From assembly GCF_019104745.1 (NCBI RefSeq), contig NZ_JAHRWL010000002.1:694076-758075 (forward strand): DNA of 64,000 nt. The letters run 5' to 3'. Below the pieces are notes generated by a model that saw only the letters and a program-made list of their open reading frames with translations, ran no database searches and had not been told where the DNA came from. This DNA is from Thalassococcus arenae (GTDB taxonomy: Bacteria > Pseudomonadota > Alphaproteobacteria > Rhodobacterales > Rhodobacteraceae). Of this stretch, positions 26,990-35,215 are shown one piece after another (within the stretch, counting starts at the first letter, position 1; each line of letters begins with the position of its first letter). Both the position numbers and the translations under genes were made by a program.

Positions 26990-27913
26990 ATGGCTCTTTT
27001 GAATTTCCGCAAGCGCGAAACCACCGCGGCCCCCGCCAACGGCGCGCTCGAAGCCTTTCTGCAAGGCTATTCCATCGAGGTGATGCCGCGCACCGCCGAG
27101 AAGGTCGAGGACTTCCGCGCCCTGCTGCCCGAGGGCACCCGCGTCTACATCGCCCATATCGAGGGCACCCCGATCGAGGACATGGTCGCCACGGCCAGAC
27201 GCCTGTCCGCCGACGGCTATCCCGTCATGCCGCATTTCCCGGCGCGGATCATCAAGGACAAGGCCACGCTGGCCGACTGGATCGCGCGCTACCAGGGCGA
27301 GGCGGGTGTCGAGCAGGCGCTGCTGCTGGCAGGCGGCGTGGAAAAGCCGCACGGTGATTTTCACAGCTCGATGCAACTGCTGGAGACCGGGCTGTTCGAC
27401 CAGGCAGGCTTCAAGCGCCTGCATGTCGCCGGTCACCCCGAAGGCAACCGCGACATCGACCCCAAGGGCGGCGACAAGACGGTGATGGAGGCGCTGCGCT
27501 GGAAGCAGGCGTTTTCCGAACGCACCGACGCTCAGATGGCCCTGGCCACGCAATTCGCCTTTGACGCCGGCCCGATCATCGCCTGGGCCGACCGTCTGCG
27601 TTCCGAAGGCATCACCCTGCCCATCCATATCGGTATCGCGGGCCCTGCCAAATTGCAGACACTCATCAAGTTCGCCATCGCCTGCGGCGTCGGCCCGTCG
27701 CTCAAGGTGCTGCAAAAGCGCGCGATGGACGTCTCCAAGCTGCTGATGCCCTACGAACCGACCGAGGTGCTGACCAGGCTGGCCGCACACAAGGCCGCGC
27801 ATCCCGACTTCAACATCGAGCGCGTGCATTTCTTCCCGCTGGGCGGGATCAAGACCAATGCGCAATGGGCCATCGACAATGGCGGCGCGTCGGGCCAGCC
27901 CGCCGGCCGCTGA
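26990..27913 (+). CDS. Methylenetetrahydrofolate reductase family protein
   Basis: 307 residues of the FAD-dependent TIM-barrel MetF fold: SIEVMPRTAEKVEDFRALL at the first strand, YIAHIEGTPIEDM, QALLLAGGVEKPHGDFHSS, LHVAGHPEGNRDID and LPIHIGIAGPAKLQTLIKFA. The divergent sequence and the lack of methionine genes nearby suggest the catabolic MetF-type enzyme that oxidises methyl-THF after demethylation of osmolytes. GGGAGGAG precedes the ATG at 26990. The next gene starts after three bases. Confidence 0.88.
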   Translation: MALLNFRKRETTAAPANGALEAFLQGYSIEVMPRTAEKVEDFRALLPEGTRVYIAHIEGTPIEDMVATARRLSADGYPVMPHFPARIIKDKATLADWIARYQGEAGVEQALLLAGGVEKPHGDFHSSMQLLETGLFDQAGFKRLHVAGHPEGNRDIDPKGGDKTVMEALRWKQAFSERTDAQMALATQFAFDAGPIIAWADRLRSEGITLPIHIGIAGPAKLQTLIKFAIACGVGPSLKVLQKRAMDVSKLLMPYEPTEVLTRLAAHKAAHPDFNIERVHFFPLGGIKTNAQWAIDNGGASGQPAGR

Positions 27914-27916
27914 CCG

Positions 27917-28585
27917 ATGCCCGATGCCGCGCTGCTATTCGATCTGGACGGAACGCTTCTGAACAGCGACCCGATCCATATCGCGGTTTTCCGCGAGATG
28001 ATGGAACCGCGCGGCATCACCATCGACGAGGCGTTTTATGCCCGCCATGTCCATGGCCGCCTGAACGTCGATTTCTTCGCGGAATTCCTGCCCGACGAAC
28101 CCGACCCGCAGGCCCTGTCCGAGGCCAAGGAAGCCGCCTTTCGCGACCGCCTGCCCAGGCCCTACCCGGCCATGCCGGGCGCTGCGGCGCTGGTGAACCG
28201 CGCCCGCGATCGCGGCTGGGGTCTGGCCGTGGTCACCAACGCGATGCGCCCGAATGCCGAGGCGATGCTGTCGGCCATCGGCCTGGACGATGCCTTCGAG
28301 ACCATCGTCATCGGCGAGGAATGTGCCCGCGGCAAACCCGACCCGCTGCCCTACCGGACCGCGATGGATGCGCTTGGCGTGGCGCCGAACCGCTGCGTCG
28401 CGTTCGAGGACAGCCCCGCAGGATTGCGGGCGGCGCGGCGGTCGGGCGCCTATACCGTCGGCATTCGCTCCAGCCTGCCCGACGCCCGCCTTCACGAGGC
28501 CGGCGCCCATATCAGCATCACCGATTTCACCGACACCGCGCTTGAGAGCATTCTCGACCGCCTGACAGGAGTACCCGCACCATGA
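27917..28585 (+). CDS. HAD-superfamily hydrolase (phosphoglycolate phosphatase-like)
   Basis: 222 residues. Motif I LLFDLDGTLLNSD holds the nucleophile aspartate, motif II is VVTNAMRPN, motif III lysine is in ECARGKPDP and motif IV is VAFEDSPAGLRAA. The helical cap inserted after motif I is type C1, as in beta-phosphoglucomutase and Gph. Substrate unknown. It is embedded in the one-carbon operon and overlaps the next start (ATGA), so it is probably needed with those enzymes. Confidence 0.9.
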   Translation: MPDAALLFDLDGTLLNSDPIHIAVFREMMEPRGITIDEAFYARHVHGRLNVDFFAEFLPDEPDPQALSEAKEAAFRDRLPRPYPAMPGAAALVNRARDRGWGLAVVTNAMRPNAEAMLSAIGLDDAFETIVIGEECARGKPDPLPYRTAMDALGVAPNRCVAFEDSPAGLRAARRSGAYTVGIRSSLPDARLHEAGAHISITDFTDTALESILDRLTGVPAP

Positions 28586-29643
28586 CCCGCACCATCGTCG
28601 AGTCGAAAACCAAAACCGCGATCATCGGCTTTGACCAGCCGTTCTGCGTGATCGGCGAGCGGATCAACCCCACGGGCCGAAAGAAGCTGGCGGCCGAGCT
28701 CGAGGCGGGCGATTTCTCGACCGTGGAATCCGATGCCGTGGCGCAGGTCATGGCGGGTGCCACCGTGCTCGATATCAACGCGGGCGTGGTCTACAACTCG
28801 AACCCCAACCCGAACGAAACCGAACCGCCCCTGATGCGCAAGATGATCGAACTGGTGCAGGGGCTGGTGGACGTGCCGCTGTGCATCGACAGCTCGGTGC
28901 CCGCCGCGCTCGAGGCCGGGCTTCAGGCCTGCGAGGGCCGGCCGCTTCTGAACTCGGTCACCGGCGAGGAAGACCGGCTGGAATTCGTCCTGCCGCTGGT
29001 CAAGAAATACAACGTACCCGTGGTGGCGATCAGCAACGACGATACCGGCATTTCCGAAGACCCCGACGTGCGCTTCGCCGTCGCCAAGAAGATCGTCGAA
29101 CGCGCCGCCGATTTCGGCATTCCGGCCCATGACATCGTGGTCGACCCGCTGGTCATGCCGATCGGCGCCATGGCGACGGCGGGCAACCAGGTGTTCACGC
29201 TGGTGCGTCGCCTGCGCGAGGAACTGGGCGTCAACACCACCTGCGGCGCGTCGAATATCAGTTTCGGCCTGCCCAACCGGCACGGCATCAACAACGCCTT
29301 TCTACCGATGGCGATGGGTGCCGGCATGACATCCGCGATCATGAACCCCGTGGCGCTGCCGGTCACGCAAAAGGCCATCGCCGAAAAGAAGGCCGAGATC
29401 GAGGCGGCCGGCCTTGTGCTGCCGCCGGACATGGATGACGAAACCTTCGTCACACTGTTCGGCCTGGGTTCGACCAAACCGCGCCCGGGCAAGGAAATGG
29501 AGGCGATCCGCGCCGCCAACCTGCTGACCAACAACGACCCCCATGGCGGCGCCTGGATTTCGTTCAACAAGCCCGCGGGCGAACAGGGCGGCGAAGCCCG
29601 TGGCAGCGGACGCCGCGCCGGTGGGCGGCGGCGCCGGGCCTGA
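28582..29643 (+). CDS. Methyltetrahydrofolate:corrinoid methyltransferase (pterin-binding domain)
   Basis: 353 residues. The pterin-binding TIM barrel is indicated by VIGERINPTGRKK near the N-terminus, VLDINAGVV, PLCIDSSVP, LLNSVTGEE, VPVVAISNDDTG and TTCGASNISFGLPNR. It moves methyl groups between tetrahydrofolate and a corrinoid protein; in roseobacters such enzymes act in demethylation of glycine betaine and related osmolytes. The corrinoid protein and primary methyltransferase are not in the window. The C-terminus is an unusual Gly/Arg-rich tail (GGEARGSGRRAGGRRRRA), perhaps low-complexity drift. Confidence 0.88.
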   Translation: MTRTIVESKTKTAIIGFDQPFCVIGERINPTGRKKLAAELEAGDFSTVESDAVAQVMAGATVLDINAGVVYNSNPNPNETEPPLMRKMIELVQGLVDVPLCIDSSVPAALEAGLQACEGRPLLNSVTGEEDRLEFVLPLVKKYNVPVVAISNDDTGISEDPDVRFAVAKKIVERAADFGIPAHDIVVDPLVMPIGAMATAGNQVFTLVRRLREELGVNTTCGASNISFGLPNRHGINNAFLPMAMGAGMTSAIMNPVALPVTQKAIAEKKAEIEAAGLVLPPDMDDETFVTLFGLGSTKPRPGKEMEAIRAANLLTNNDPHGGAWISFNKPAGEQGGEARGSGRRAGGRRRRA

Positions 29644-29651
29644 TCGGGTTC

Positions 29652-29694
29652 GGGGGCTCTGCCCCCGCCCGCCGATGGCGGGCTCCCCCGGAGT
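29652..29694. repeat. Rhodobacteraceae-type intergenic palindromic repeat, second copy
   Basis: GGGGGC-TCT-GCCCCC (29652-29666), then CCCGCC-GAT-GGCGGG (29668-29682) and CTCCCCCGGAGTTT. It follows the methyltransferase stop by eight bases and shares the GGGGGCNNNGCCCCC and CCCCCGG parts with the copy at 24470-24523 (there in reverse order). Confidence 0.55.
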
Positions 29695-29712
29695 TTCCGG
29701 GCAAGATGAAGA

Positions 29713-29736
29713 GGCGGGCGTTCAGCCCGCCTTTTT
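29713..29736 (+). terminator. Rho-independent terminator of the one-carbon operon
   Basis: GGCGGGC (29713-29719) and GCCCGCC (29725-29731) form a perfect seven-base stem with loop GTTCA, directly followed by TTTTT. It lies inside the 3' end of the convergent Lrp gene, whose stop is at 29722-29724, so the DNA is used twice. Confidence 0.85.
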
Positions 29737-30147
29737 CGTGGCGAGCAACAGCGAGGTTTCGGAATTGGCCACGCCATCCAGCCGACGGATCCGCGCCAGC
29801 ACGCCGTCCAGAGCCTCGAGGCTGTCGGTGCCCAGTTCGGCGATCACGTCCCAGCGGCCATTGGTGCTGTGCAGGGCGCGCACCTCGGGAAACCCGCCGA
29901 GCTGGCGCAGGATGCGATCGGTGCCCCGTCCCTCGATGCCGATCATCATCAGCGCACGCACCGCGTCGCGCGTCACATCGTCCTTGAGCACCACGGTAAA
30001 GCCGACGATGTCGCCGCTTTGGCGCAGCTTGTCGATGCGGGCGCGGATCGTCGTCCGCGACAGCCCCAGACGCCCGGCGAGGTCGGACAGCGACGCCCGG
30101 GCATCGTGGCGCAGCGCGGCGATCAGGCGGTGGTCGTTTTTGTCCAT
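29722..30147 (-). CDS. Lrp/AsnC-family transcriptional regulator
   Basis: 141 residues. N-terminal HTH: DKNDHRLIAALRHDARASL, then LAGRLGLSRTTIRARIDKL. The C-terminal RAM domain follows (ALMMIGIEGRGTDRI, VRALHSTNGRWDVIAELGTD). It is divergent from arginase, with 119 bases between the starts, so it probably controls arginine or ornithine breakdown in response to an amino acid, as known for PutR- and BkdR-like Lrp relatives. An AT-rich stretch between the genes is the probable operator. Confidence 0.92.
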   Translation of the reverse strand: MDKNDHRLIAALRHDARASLSDLAGRLGLSRTTIRARIDKLRQSGDIVGFTVVLKDDVTRDAVRALMMIGIEGRGTDRILRQLGGFPEVRALHSTNGRWDVIAELGTDSLEALDGVLARIRRLDGVANSETSLLLATKKAG

Positions 30148-30266
30148 TTCGGTCGTCCGTTCTTTCGTTTTGCAGAAACATCGCCCGGATCGGCCATTCT
30201 GTCATCTGTTTTCCTGCCCGTTTCGCAGGCAACTATCCCGCAAAGACGACGAAAGGCGACTCACAC

Positions 30267-31187
30267 ATGTCGAATAAGATCCTGTTGATCGGCGCCCCGG
30301 TGGACAGCGGCAAGACCCGCCAGGGCTGCCTGATGGGCCCCGATGCCTATCGCATCGCGGGCCTGGGCCGGGCACTGAGCAACCTGGGCCACGACGTGCG
30401 CGACCTGGGCAATCTCGCGCCGGATGCCAATGATCTCGCCGAGGACGCGCATCTGTTCCAATTGCCGCAGACCGTCGGCTGGACCGCGGCCCTGTCGCGC
30501 GCGGCGCAGTCCGCCTGCGCCGAGGGCCTGCCGATCTTTCTGGGCGGCGATCACGCGCTGTCACTGGGCACGGTGCATGGCGCCGCCGCCCATGCCGCCA
30601 CGCAGGGCAAGCCGCTATTCGTGCTGTGGCTGGACGCGCATTCCGATTTCCACACCCCGCAAAGCACCGAATCCGGCAATCTGCATGGCACGCCGCTGGC
30701 CTATGTCTCGGGCCGGCCGGGATTCGGGGTCTTCCCGCCCGTGCCGCATCCTGTGCCCGAGGAAAACCTCTGCATCATCGGGCTGCGTTCGGTCGACGCG
30801 CAGGAACGGCTGGTGCTGGAAGACACCGGCATCCGCCGCCACGACATGCGCCAGATCGACGAGACCGGCGTGGCCGGGCTGCTCAAGCCTTTCTTGGAAA
30901 CGGTCGACAGGGCTGGCGGCATGCTGCATGTGTCGCTGGATGTCGATTTCCTCGACCCCTCGGTCGCACCCGCGGTCGGCACCACCGTTCCCGGCGGCGC
31001 CACGGTGCGCGAGGCGCATCTGGTGATGGAGATGCTGCACGACAGCGGGCTGATGACCTCGATGGACCTGGTCGAGTTGAACCCGATGCTGGATGAACGC
31101 GGCCGCACCGCGCAATTGATGGTCGATCTGTGCGCCTCGGCGCTTGGCCGCCGCGTCTTCGACCGCCCCACCCCGCGCATCTACTGA
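30267..31187 (+). CDS. rocF: Arginase
   Basis: 306 residues. The binuclear manganese ligands are all present: GGDHALS, DAHSDFHT and SLDVDFLDPSVAP. The enzyme hydrolyses L-arginine to ornithine and urea. Family-typical length; ATG at 30267 follows AAAGGCGAC at a usable spacing. The next gene, ornithine cyclodeaminase, starts eight bases downstream, so the two form an arginine-to-proline operon. Confidence 0.96.
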   Translation: MSNKILLIGAPVDSGKTRQGCLMGPDAYRIAGLGRALSNLGHDVRDLGNLAPDANDLAEDAHLFQLPQTVGWTAALSRAAQSACAEGLPIFLGGDHALSLGTVHGAAAHAATQGKPLFVLWLDAHSDFHTPQSTESGNLHGTPLAYVSGRPGFGVFPPVPHPVPEENLCIIGLRSVDAQERLVLEDTGIRRHDMRQIDETGVAGLLKPFLETVDRAGGMLHVSLDVDFLDPSVAPAVGTTVPGGATVREAHLVMEMLHDSGLMTSMDLVELNPMLDERGRTAQLMVDLCASALGRRVFDRPTPRIY

Positions 31188-31195
31188 GGCCCGCC

Positions 31196-32251
31196 ATGAC
31201 CCCGTCCGACAAGGCCCTTGTTCCTTTCGTGTCCGTCGACCAGATGATGCAGATCGTCCACAAGATCGGGCTGACGCGAATGTTCACCGCCCTCGCCGAT
31301 GCCATCGCCGAGGATTTCCTGCGCTGGCAGGATTTCGACAAGACGCCGCGCGTGGCCGCGCATTCCAATGTCGGCGTGATCGAACTGATGCCCACCGCCG
31401 ACAACAGCCATTACGCCTTCAAATACGTCAACGGGCATCCCAAGAACACCGCCGAGGGCTTGCAGACCGTGACGGCCTTCGGCGTGCTGGCGGATGTGAC
31501 CACGGGCTATCCGCTGCTGCTGTCGGAAATGACCCTGCTGACCGCGCTGCGCACCGCGGCGATGTCGGCGCTGGCGGCCAAGCATCTGGCGCCGAAGGAT
31601 GCCCGCGTGATGGCGATGATCGGCAACGGCGCGCAATCGGAATTCCAGTGCCTGGCGATGCAGGCGCTGGTCGGCATCGATGCCGTGCGCCTGTTCGACA
31701 GCGACCCGGCGGCCAGCCGCAAATGCGCCGCCAACCTGCAGGGCCGCGGCCTGACCGTCACCATCTGCGACACCCCCGAGGCCGCCTGCGAAGGCGCGCA
31801 GATCCTCACCACCTGCACCGCCGACAAGCGCAACGCCCGCGTGCTGACCGACAACATGGTCGGCGCCGGCGTGCATGTGAACGCAATCGGCGGCGACTGC
31901 CCCGGCAAGACCGAACTGGCCGAGGCGATCCTGCACCGGGCGTCGATCTTCGTCGAATACCCGCCCCAGACCCGGATCGAGGGCGAGATCCAGCAACTGG
32001 CCGCCGACCACCCCGTCACCGAATTCTGGCAGGTGCTGGCGGGGCGCGAGCCGGGCCGCCGCGATGCCCGCCAGATCACGCTGTTCGACAGCGTCGGGTT
32101 CGCCATCGAGGATTTCAGCGCCCTGCGCGTGGTGCATCGGCTGGCGCGCGAGACCGGGCTCTACCAGCCGCTCGACCTGCTGGCCGACCCCGACGATCCG
32201 CGCGACCTGTTCGGGATGCTGATGCGCGCCAAGGCGCCCGCCGCCGCCTGA
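31196..32251 (+). CDS. Ornithine cyclodeaminase
   Basis: 351 residues of the OCD/mu-crystallin family, converting ornithine to proline and ammonia with NAD. Nucleotide binding is in MAMIGNGAQSEFQCLAM; the substrate region is VIELMPTADNSHYAFKYVNGHP, with the catalytic aspartate likely in NAIGGDCPGKTEL. Start ATG at 31196 lies eight bases after the arginase stop. The longer frame upstream is the arginase gene in another reading frame. Confidence 0.93.
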   Translation: MTPSDKALVPFVSVDQMMQIVHKIGLTRMFTALADAIAEDFLRWQDFDKTPRVAAHSNVGVIELMPTADNSHYAFKYVNGHPKNTAEGLQTVTAFGVLADVTTGYPLLLSEMTLLTALRTAAMSALAAKHLAPKDARVMAMIGNGAQSEFQCLAMQALVGIDAVRLFDSDPAASRKCAANLQGRGLTVTICDTPEAACEGAQILTTCTADKRNARVLTDNMVGAGVHVNAIGGDCPGKTELAEAILHRASIFVEYPPQTRIEGEIQQLAADHPVTEFWQVLAGREPGRRDARQITLFDSVGFAIEDFSALRVVHRLARETGLYQPLDLLADPDDPRDLFGMLMRAKAPAAA

Positions 32252-32372
32252 ACCTTGGTCGCAGACGGGCCGTCTGGGCCTTGCGGGCAATGGTGCGCTT
32301 GCCGCGACCCGTCCATTTCGGAACCATCGACCCCAGGCATCGGGCCCGGGGTCACTTCCGAAAGGACATGTC

Positions 32373-32624
32373 ATGAAACGCATCGTTTTTCCGCTGATCG
32401 CCGTTGCGTTGATGGCCGGCGCCGCCCATGCCTCGGGCGACCGCGTCATCGACCCCGCGAAACAGGACCAGATCCGGCAGCACCTGACCCAACAGGGCTA
32501 CGACGTCCGGTCGATCCAGTCCGAAGACGGCCTGATCGAGGTCTATGCCGTCAAGAACGGCCAGCGGCTCGAACTGTATCTCGACGCCGATCTGAAAATC
32601 GTCCGCCAGAAGATCGACGACTGA
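32373..32624 (+). CDS. Small exported PepSY-domain protein
   Basis: 83 residues with a signal peptide (MKRIVFPLIAVALMAGAAHAS) and one PepSY-like unit: IRQHLTQQGYDVRSIQSEDGLIEVYAVKNG then LELYLDADLKIV. AAAGGA precedes the start. Its neighbour is a cytochrome b561; PepSY proteins often occur with membrane haem reductases. Function at the molecular level unknown. Confidence 0.85.
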   Translation: MKRIVFPLIAVALMAGAAHASGDRVIDPAKQDQIRQHLTQQGYDVRSIQSEDGLIEVYAVKNGQRLELYLDADLKIVRQKIDD

Positions 32625-32631
32625 GCGCCCT

Positions 32632-32655
32632 GCGGGCGGCCGAACGGCCGCCCGC
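32632..32655 (+). repeat. Strong hairpin between PepSY and cytochrome b561 genes
   Basis: Perfect 10-base arms GCGGGCGGCC (32632-32641) and GGCCGCCCGC (32646-32655) around the loop GAAC, with no T-run. It lies eight bases after the PepSY stop and ends 16 bases before the next ATG. It may stabilise the upstream mRNA or limit read-through into the cytochrome gene. Confidence 0.6.
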
Positions 32656-32671
32656 CACGGAGAACCCCACC

Positions 32672-33211
32672 ATGATCGAACACAAGGTTTGGGACCCGGC
32701 GCTTCGGGTCTTTCATTGGGCCCTGGCGGTCGGTTTCGCCGCCAATGCCCTGGTCATCGAAGACGACTCGCGCTTGCACGCCCAGTTGGGCTATGCGATC
32801 GCGGCCCTTCTCGGCCTGCGGTTGCTCTGGGGCCTGGTCGGCCCGCGCCACGCGCGTTTCGCCAGTTTCCCGCTCAGCCCCGCGGGGATCCTGCGGCACC
32901 TGTCCGACATCGCCACGGCCCGCCGGCGGGCCCATCTGGGCCATTCCCCGCTGGGTGCCGCGATGATCTGGAACCTGCTGCTGTCGGTGGCGGCCATCGC
33001 GCTGACCGGCCACATGATGACGCTGGATGCCTATTGGGGCCGCGCCTGGGTCGAGGAACTGCACGAAGCCCTGGTGGTCTGGGCGGGCCTGTCGATAGGG
33101 CTGCATGTCGCCGCGGTGATCTGGGAATCGCGGCGCACCGGGATCAACCTGCCCCGCGCCATGGTGACCGGTGTGAAAACCGTTCCGGACGGCGTAATAA
33201 TCGACCCATGA
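32672..33211 (+). CDS. Cytochrome b561-type haem protein
   Basis: 179 residues with four predicted helices. Likely haem ligands are histidines in VFHWALAVGF (helix 1), SRLHAQLGY (helix 2), and the later LTGHMMTLD and GLHVAAVIWE. WDPALRVFHW is the family N-terminal signature. It carries electrons within the membrane. The last codons overlap the start of the following regulator gene (ATGA). Electron donor and acceptor are unknown. Confidence 0.9.
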   Translation: MIEHKVWDPALRVFHWALAVGFAANALVIEDDSRLHAQLGYAIAALLGLRLLWGLVGPRHARFASFPLSPAGILRHLSDIATARRRAHLGHSPLGAAMIWNLLLSVAAIALTGHMMTLDAYWGRAWVEELHEALVVWAGLSIGLHVAAVIWESRRTGINLPRAMVTGVKTVPDGVIIDP

Positions 33212-33711
33212 AAGTGCATGACACGCCGGCCACGCTGATTGTCCTGATCGTCGCGCAAAGCCTTTGCGCGGCGTTCTTTCTGTGGGACGTGCTGCGTGAC
33301 GGACTCGTGCTGGGCTGGCCGCCCTTCGTTCACTGGCATTTCATGGTTGAGGCGTTCGCGGTGCTGGCGCTGATCGCCGGTGTCGTCTTCGAGGCCGGGG
33401 CGCTGATGCGGCTGCTGCGGCGCAAGGCCTGGCTGGAACGGCAGGTTTCGGTCGCGGCGGGCGCGCTGCATGCCGTGATGGAGGCGCAATTCAACGACTG
33501 GTCGCTGACCCCGTCCGAAGCCGATGTCGCCACGCTGGCCATCAAGGGCATGACGATCTCGGAAATCGCGGCATTGCGCGGATCGGCCGAGGGCACGGTG
33601 AAATCGCATCTGGGTTCGGTCTATCGCAAGGCCGGGCTGTCGGGGCGCGGCGCGCTTCTGGCGCATTTCATCGAGTCGCTGCTCGACCATCCCGCCCTCG
33701 ACAAGCCGTGA
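33208..33711 (+). CDS. Membrane-anchored LuxR-type helix-turn-helix regulator
   Basis: 167 residues. Two predicted membrane helices (about residues 8-30 and 43-66) are followed by a short linker and a LuxR/GerE DNA-binding domain: LTPSEADVATLAIKGMTISEIAALRG, then AEGTVKSHLGSVYRKAGLSGRGALLAHFI. There is no receiver or PAS domain. The start overlaps the cytochrome b561 stop, so signal from that redox protein to this regulator is an attractive inference. Confidence 0.85.
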   Translation: MKVHDTPATLIVLIVAQSLCAAFFLWDVLRDGLVLGWPPFVHWHFMVEAFAVLALIAGVVFEAGALMRLLRRKAWLERQVSVAAGALHAVMEAQFNDWSLTPSEADVATLAIKGMTISEIAALRGSAEGTVKSHLGSVYRKAGLSGRGALLAHFIESLLDHPALDKP

Positions 33712-33760
33712 CAGCGCGCCGCGGCTCTGGCAGAACGGGGCCGTGAACGCGGAGCGGGCC

Positions 33761-33904
33761 ATGACCAACACCCTCGCCATCATCCTGGGCGTCCTGATCG
33801 TGGCCGCGATCGGCGTGGATTACCTGTTTTTCGGCACGGAGCACCTGGTGTTCCTGGCCAAGAAGTTCATGAGCCTGATCGAATGGCTGGCTTTCTGGCG
33901 CTAG
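33761..33904 (+). CDS. Small single-helix membrane protein upstream of gap
   Basis: 47 residues: MTNTLAIILGVLIVAAIGVD is a membrane helix, followed by YLFFGTEHLVFLAKKFM and a short amphipathic end SLIEWLAFWR. GGAG six bases before the ATG supports translation. I recall very similar short proteins encoded in other Rhodobacterales, often close to gap. Function unknown. Confidence 0.75.
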   Translation: MTNTLAIILGVLIVAAIGVDYLFFGTEHLVFLAKKFMSLIEWLAFWR

Positions 33905-33946
33905 CGGCGCGCGCTGCGTCGCCTTGACTTGGCCTGCCCGATCTGA

Positions 33947-33962
33947 TTGTTAGCGTTAACAA
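33947..33962. promoter_or_regulatory. LacI-type palindromic operator before gap (CceR/PckR-like)
   Basis: TTGTTAGCGTTAACAA has perfect arms TTGTTA and TAACAA around GCGT, 28 bases before the gap start. A possible -35 (TTGACT, 33924-33929) would place its -10 within this palindrome, favouring repression. The core matches the TTAGCGCTAA-type site I recall for the carbon-flux regulator CceR (PckR in rhizobia). A related site is at 61113-61124 before eno. Confidence 0.6.
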
Positions 33963-33990
33963 CGCGCCCCAGGCGAGAAAGGGATCTGCC

Positions 33991-34992
33991 ATGAGTGTGA
34001 AGGTTGCCATCAACGGGTTTGGCCGTATCGGCCGCAATGTCCTGCGCGCGATCATCGAGTCGGGGCGCACCGATATCGAGGTCGTCGCGATCAACGATCT
34101 GGGCCCGGTCGAAACCAATGCCCACCTGCTGCAATACGACAGCGTGCATGGCCGTTTCCCGGTCGAGGTCAAGACCGGCGCCGACACGATCGACGTGGGC
34201 CGCGGCCCGATCCGCGTGACGGCGTTGCGCAACCCCGCCGACCTGCCCTGGTCGGATGTCGACATCGTCATGGAATGCACCGGCATCTTCACCTCCAAGG
34301 AAGCCTGCCAGGCGCATCTGGAAAACGGTTCGAGCCGGGTGCTGATCTCGGCGCCGGGCAAGGACGCGGATGCCACCATCGTCTACGGCGTCAACCACGA
34401 CACGCTGAAATCCGACCACATCGTGGTGTCGAACGCGTCGTGCACCACTAACTGCCTGTCGCCGGTGGCCAAGGTGCTGAATGACACCGTCGGCATCAAG
34501 CGCGGCTTCATGACGACGATCCATTCCTATACCGGCGACCAGCCGACGCTGGACACCTTCCACAAGGATCTCTATCGCGCGCGCGCCGCGGCGATGAACA
34601 TGATCCCCACTTCGACCGGTGCGGCCAAGGCCGTGGGCCTGGTGCTGCCGGAACTGAACGGCAAGTTGGACGGCGTCGCGATCCGGGTGCCGACCCCCAA
34701 CGTGTCGGTCGTCGACCTGACCTTCGAATCCAACCGCGCCACCAGCGCCGAGGAAATCAACGACGCGATCCGCGCCGCCGCGAACGGCCCGCTCAAGGGC
34801 ATTCTGGGCTTCACCGACCGTCCGCTGGTCAGCATGGATTTCAACCACGACCCCCACAGCTCGATCTTCGCCACCGACCAGACCAAGGTGATGGACGGCA
34901 CGATGTGCCGGGTGCTCAGCTGGTATGACAACGAATGGGGGTTCTCGAACCGGATGGCCGACACCGCCGTGGCGATGGCCAAGCTGATCTGA
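33991..34992 (+). CDS. gap: Glyceraldehyde-3-phosphate dehydrogenase, type I
   Basis: 333 residues. NAD-binding [14 protein letters not shown], catalytic cysteine in [18 protein letters not shown], catalytic histidine in [11 protein letters not shown] and C-terminal [13 protein letters not shown]. Length is standard. It catalyses the reversible oxidation of glyceraldehyde 3-phosphate in glycolysis and gluconeogenesis. A LacI-type operator sits in its promoter and a strong hairpin terminator follows, so it is a single-gene unit or joined to the small protein upstream. Confidence 0.97.
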   Translation: MSVKVAINGFGRIGRNVLRAIIESGRTDIEVVAINDLGPVETNAHLLQYDSVHGRFPVEVKTGADTIDVGRGPIRVTALRNPADLPWSDVDIVMECTGIFTSKEACQAHLENGSSRVLISAPGKDADATIVYGVNHDTLKSDHIVVSNASCTTNCLSPVAKVLNDTVGIKRGFMTTIHSYTGDQPTLDTFHKDLYRARAAAMNMIPTSTGAAKAVGLVLPELNGKLDGVAIRVPTPNVSVVDLTFESNRATSAEEINDAIRAAANGPLKGILGFTDRPLVSMDFNHDPHSSIFATDQTKVMDGTMCRVLSWYDNEWGFSNRMADTAVAMAKLI

Positions 34993-35022
34993 CCTGAAAT
35001 CGGCGATTTTCGTACGGATTGG

Positions 35023-35052
35023 TCGGGCGCCGCGCAGTATCGCGGCGCCCGA
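35023..35052 (+). terminator. Terminator of gap
   Basis: Perfect 12-base arms TCGGGCGCCGCG (35023-35034) and CGCGGCGCCCGA (35041-35052) with loop CAGTAT, followed by TCGCGTTTG. The T-run is short, but the stem is very strong. Confidence 0.75.
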
Positions 35053-35172
35053 TCGCGTTTGTGGCGACGCGGTGACCGGCCGGTCCTGTCCGGACAAACC
35101 CGCGTCTCCCTTGCACCTTTTGCATGGCGGGTCTTGCCAGGCTGCAATTGTGCTGCGTCGCAGCAATCATAT

Positions 35173-35184
35173 GTTAGCGGCATC
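35173..35184. promoter_or_regulatory. Weak relative of the gap/eno operator before the DUF1127-like gene
   Basis: GTTAGCGGCATC shares 10 of 12 positions with the eno site GTTAGCGCTATC but has lost the palindromic centre. It lies 32 bases before the small gene at 35216. Recorded because of the similarity; binding is doubtful. Confidence 0.25.
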
Positions 35185-35215
35185 AGGAACTCGTATCGAG
35201 GAAAGGAGTTACCCC

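Noticed and set aside
34998-35010. Small hairpin AAATC-GGC-GATTT after gap as terminator
   Set aside because: The stem is only five bases; the 12-base stem at 35023-35052 is the better terminator.
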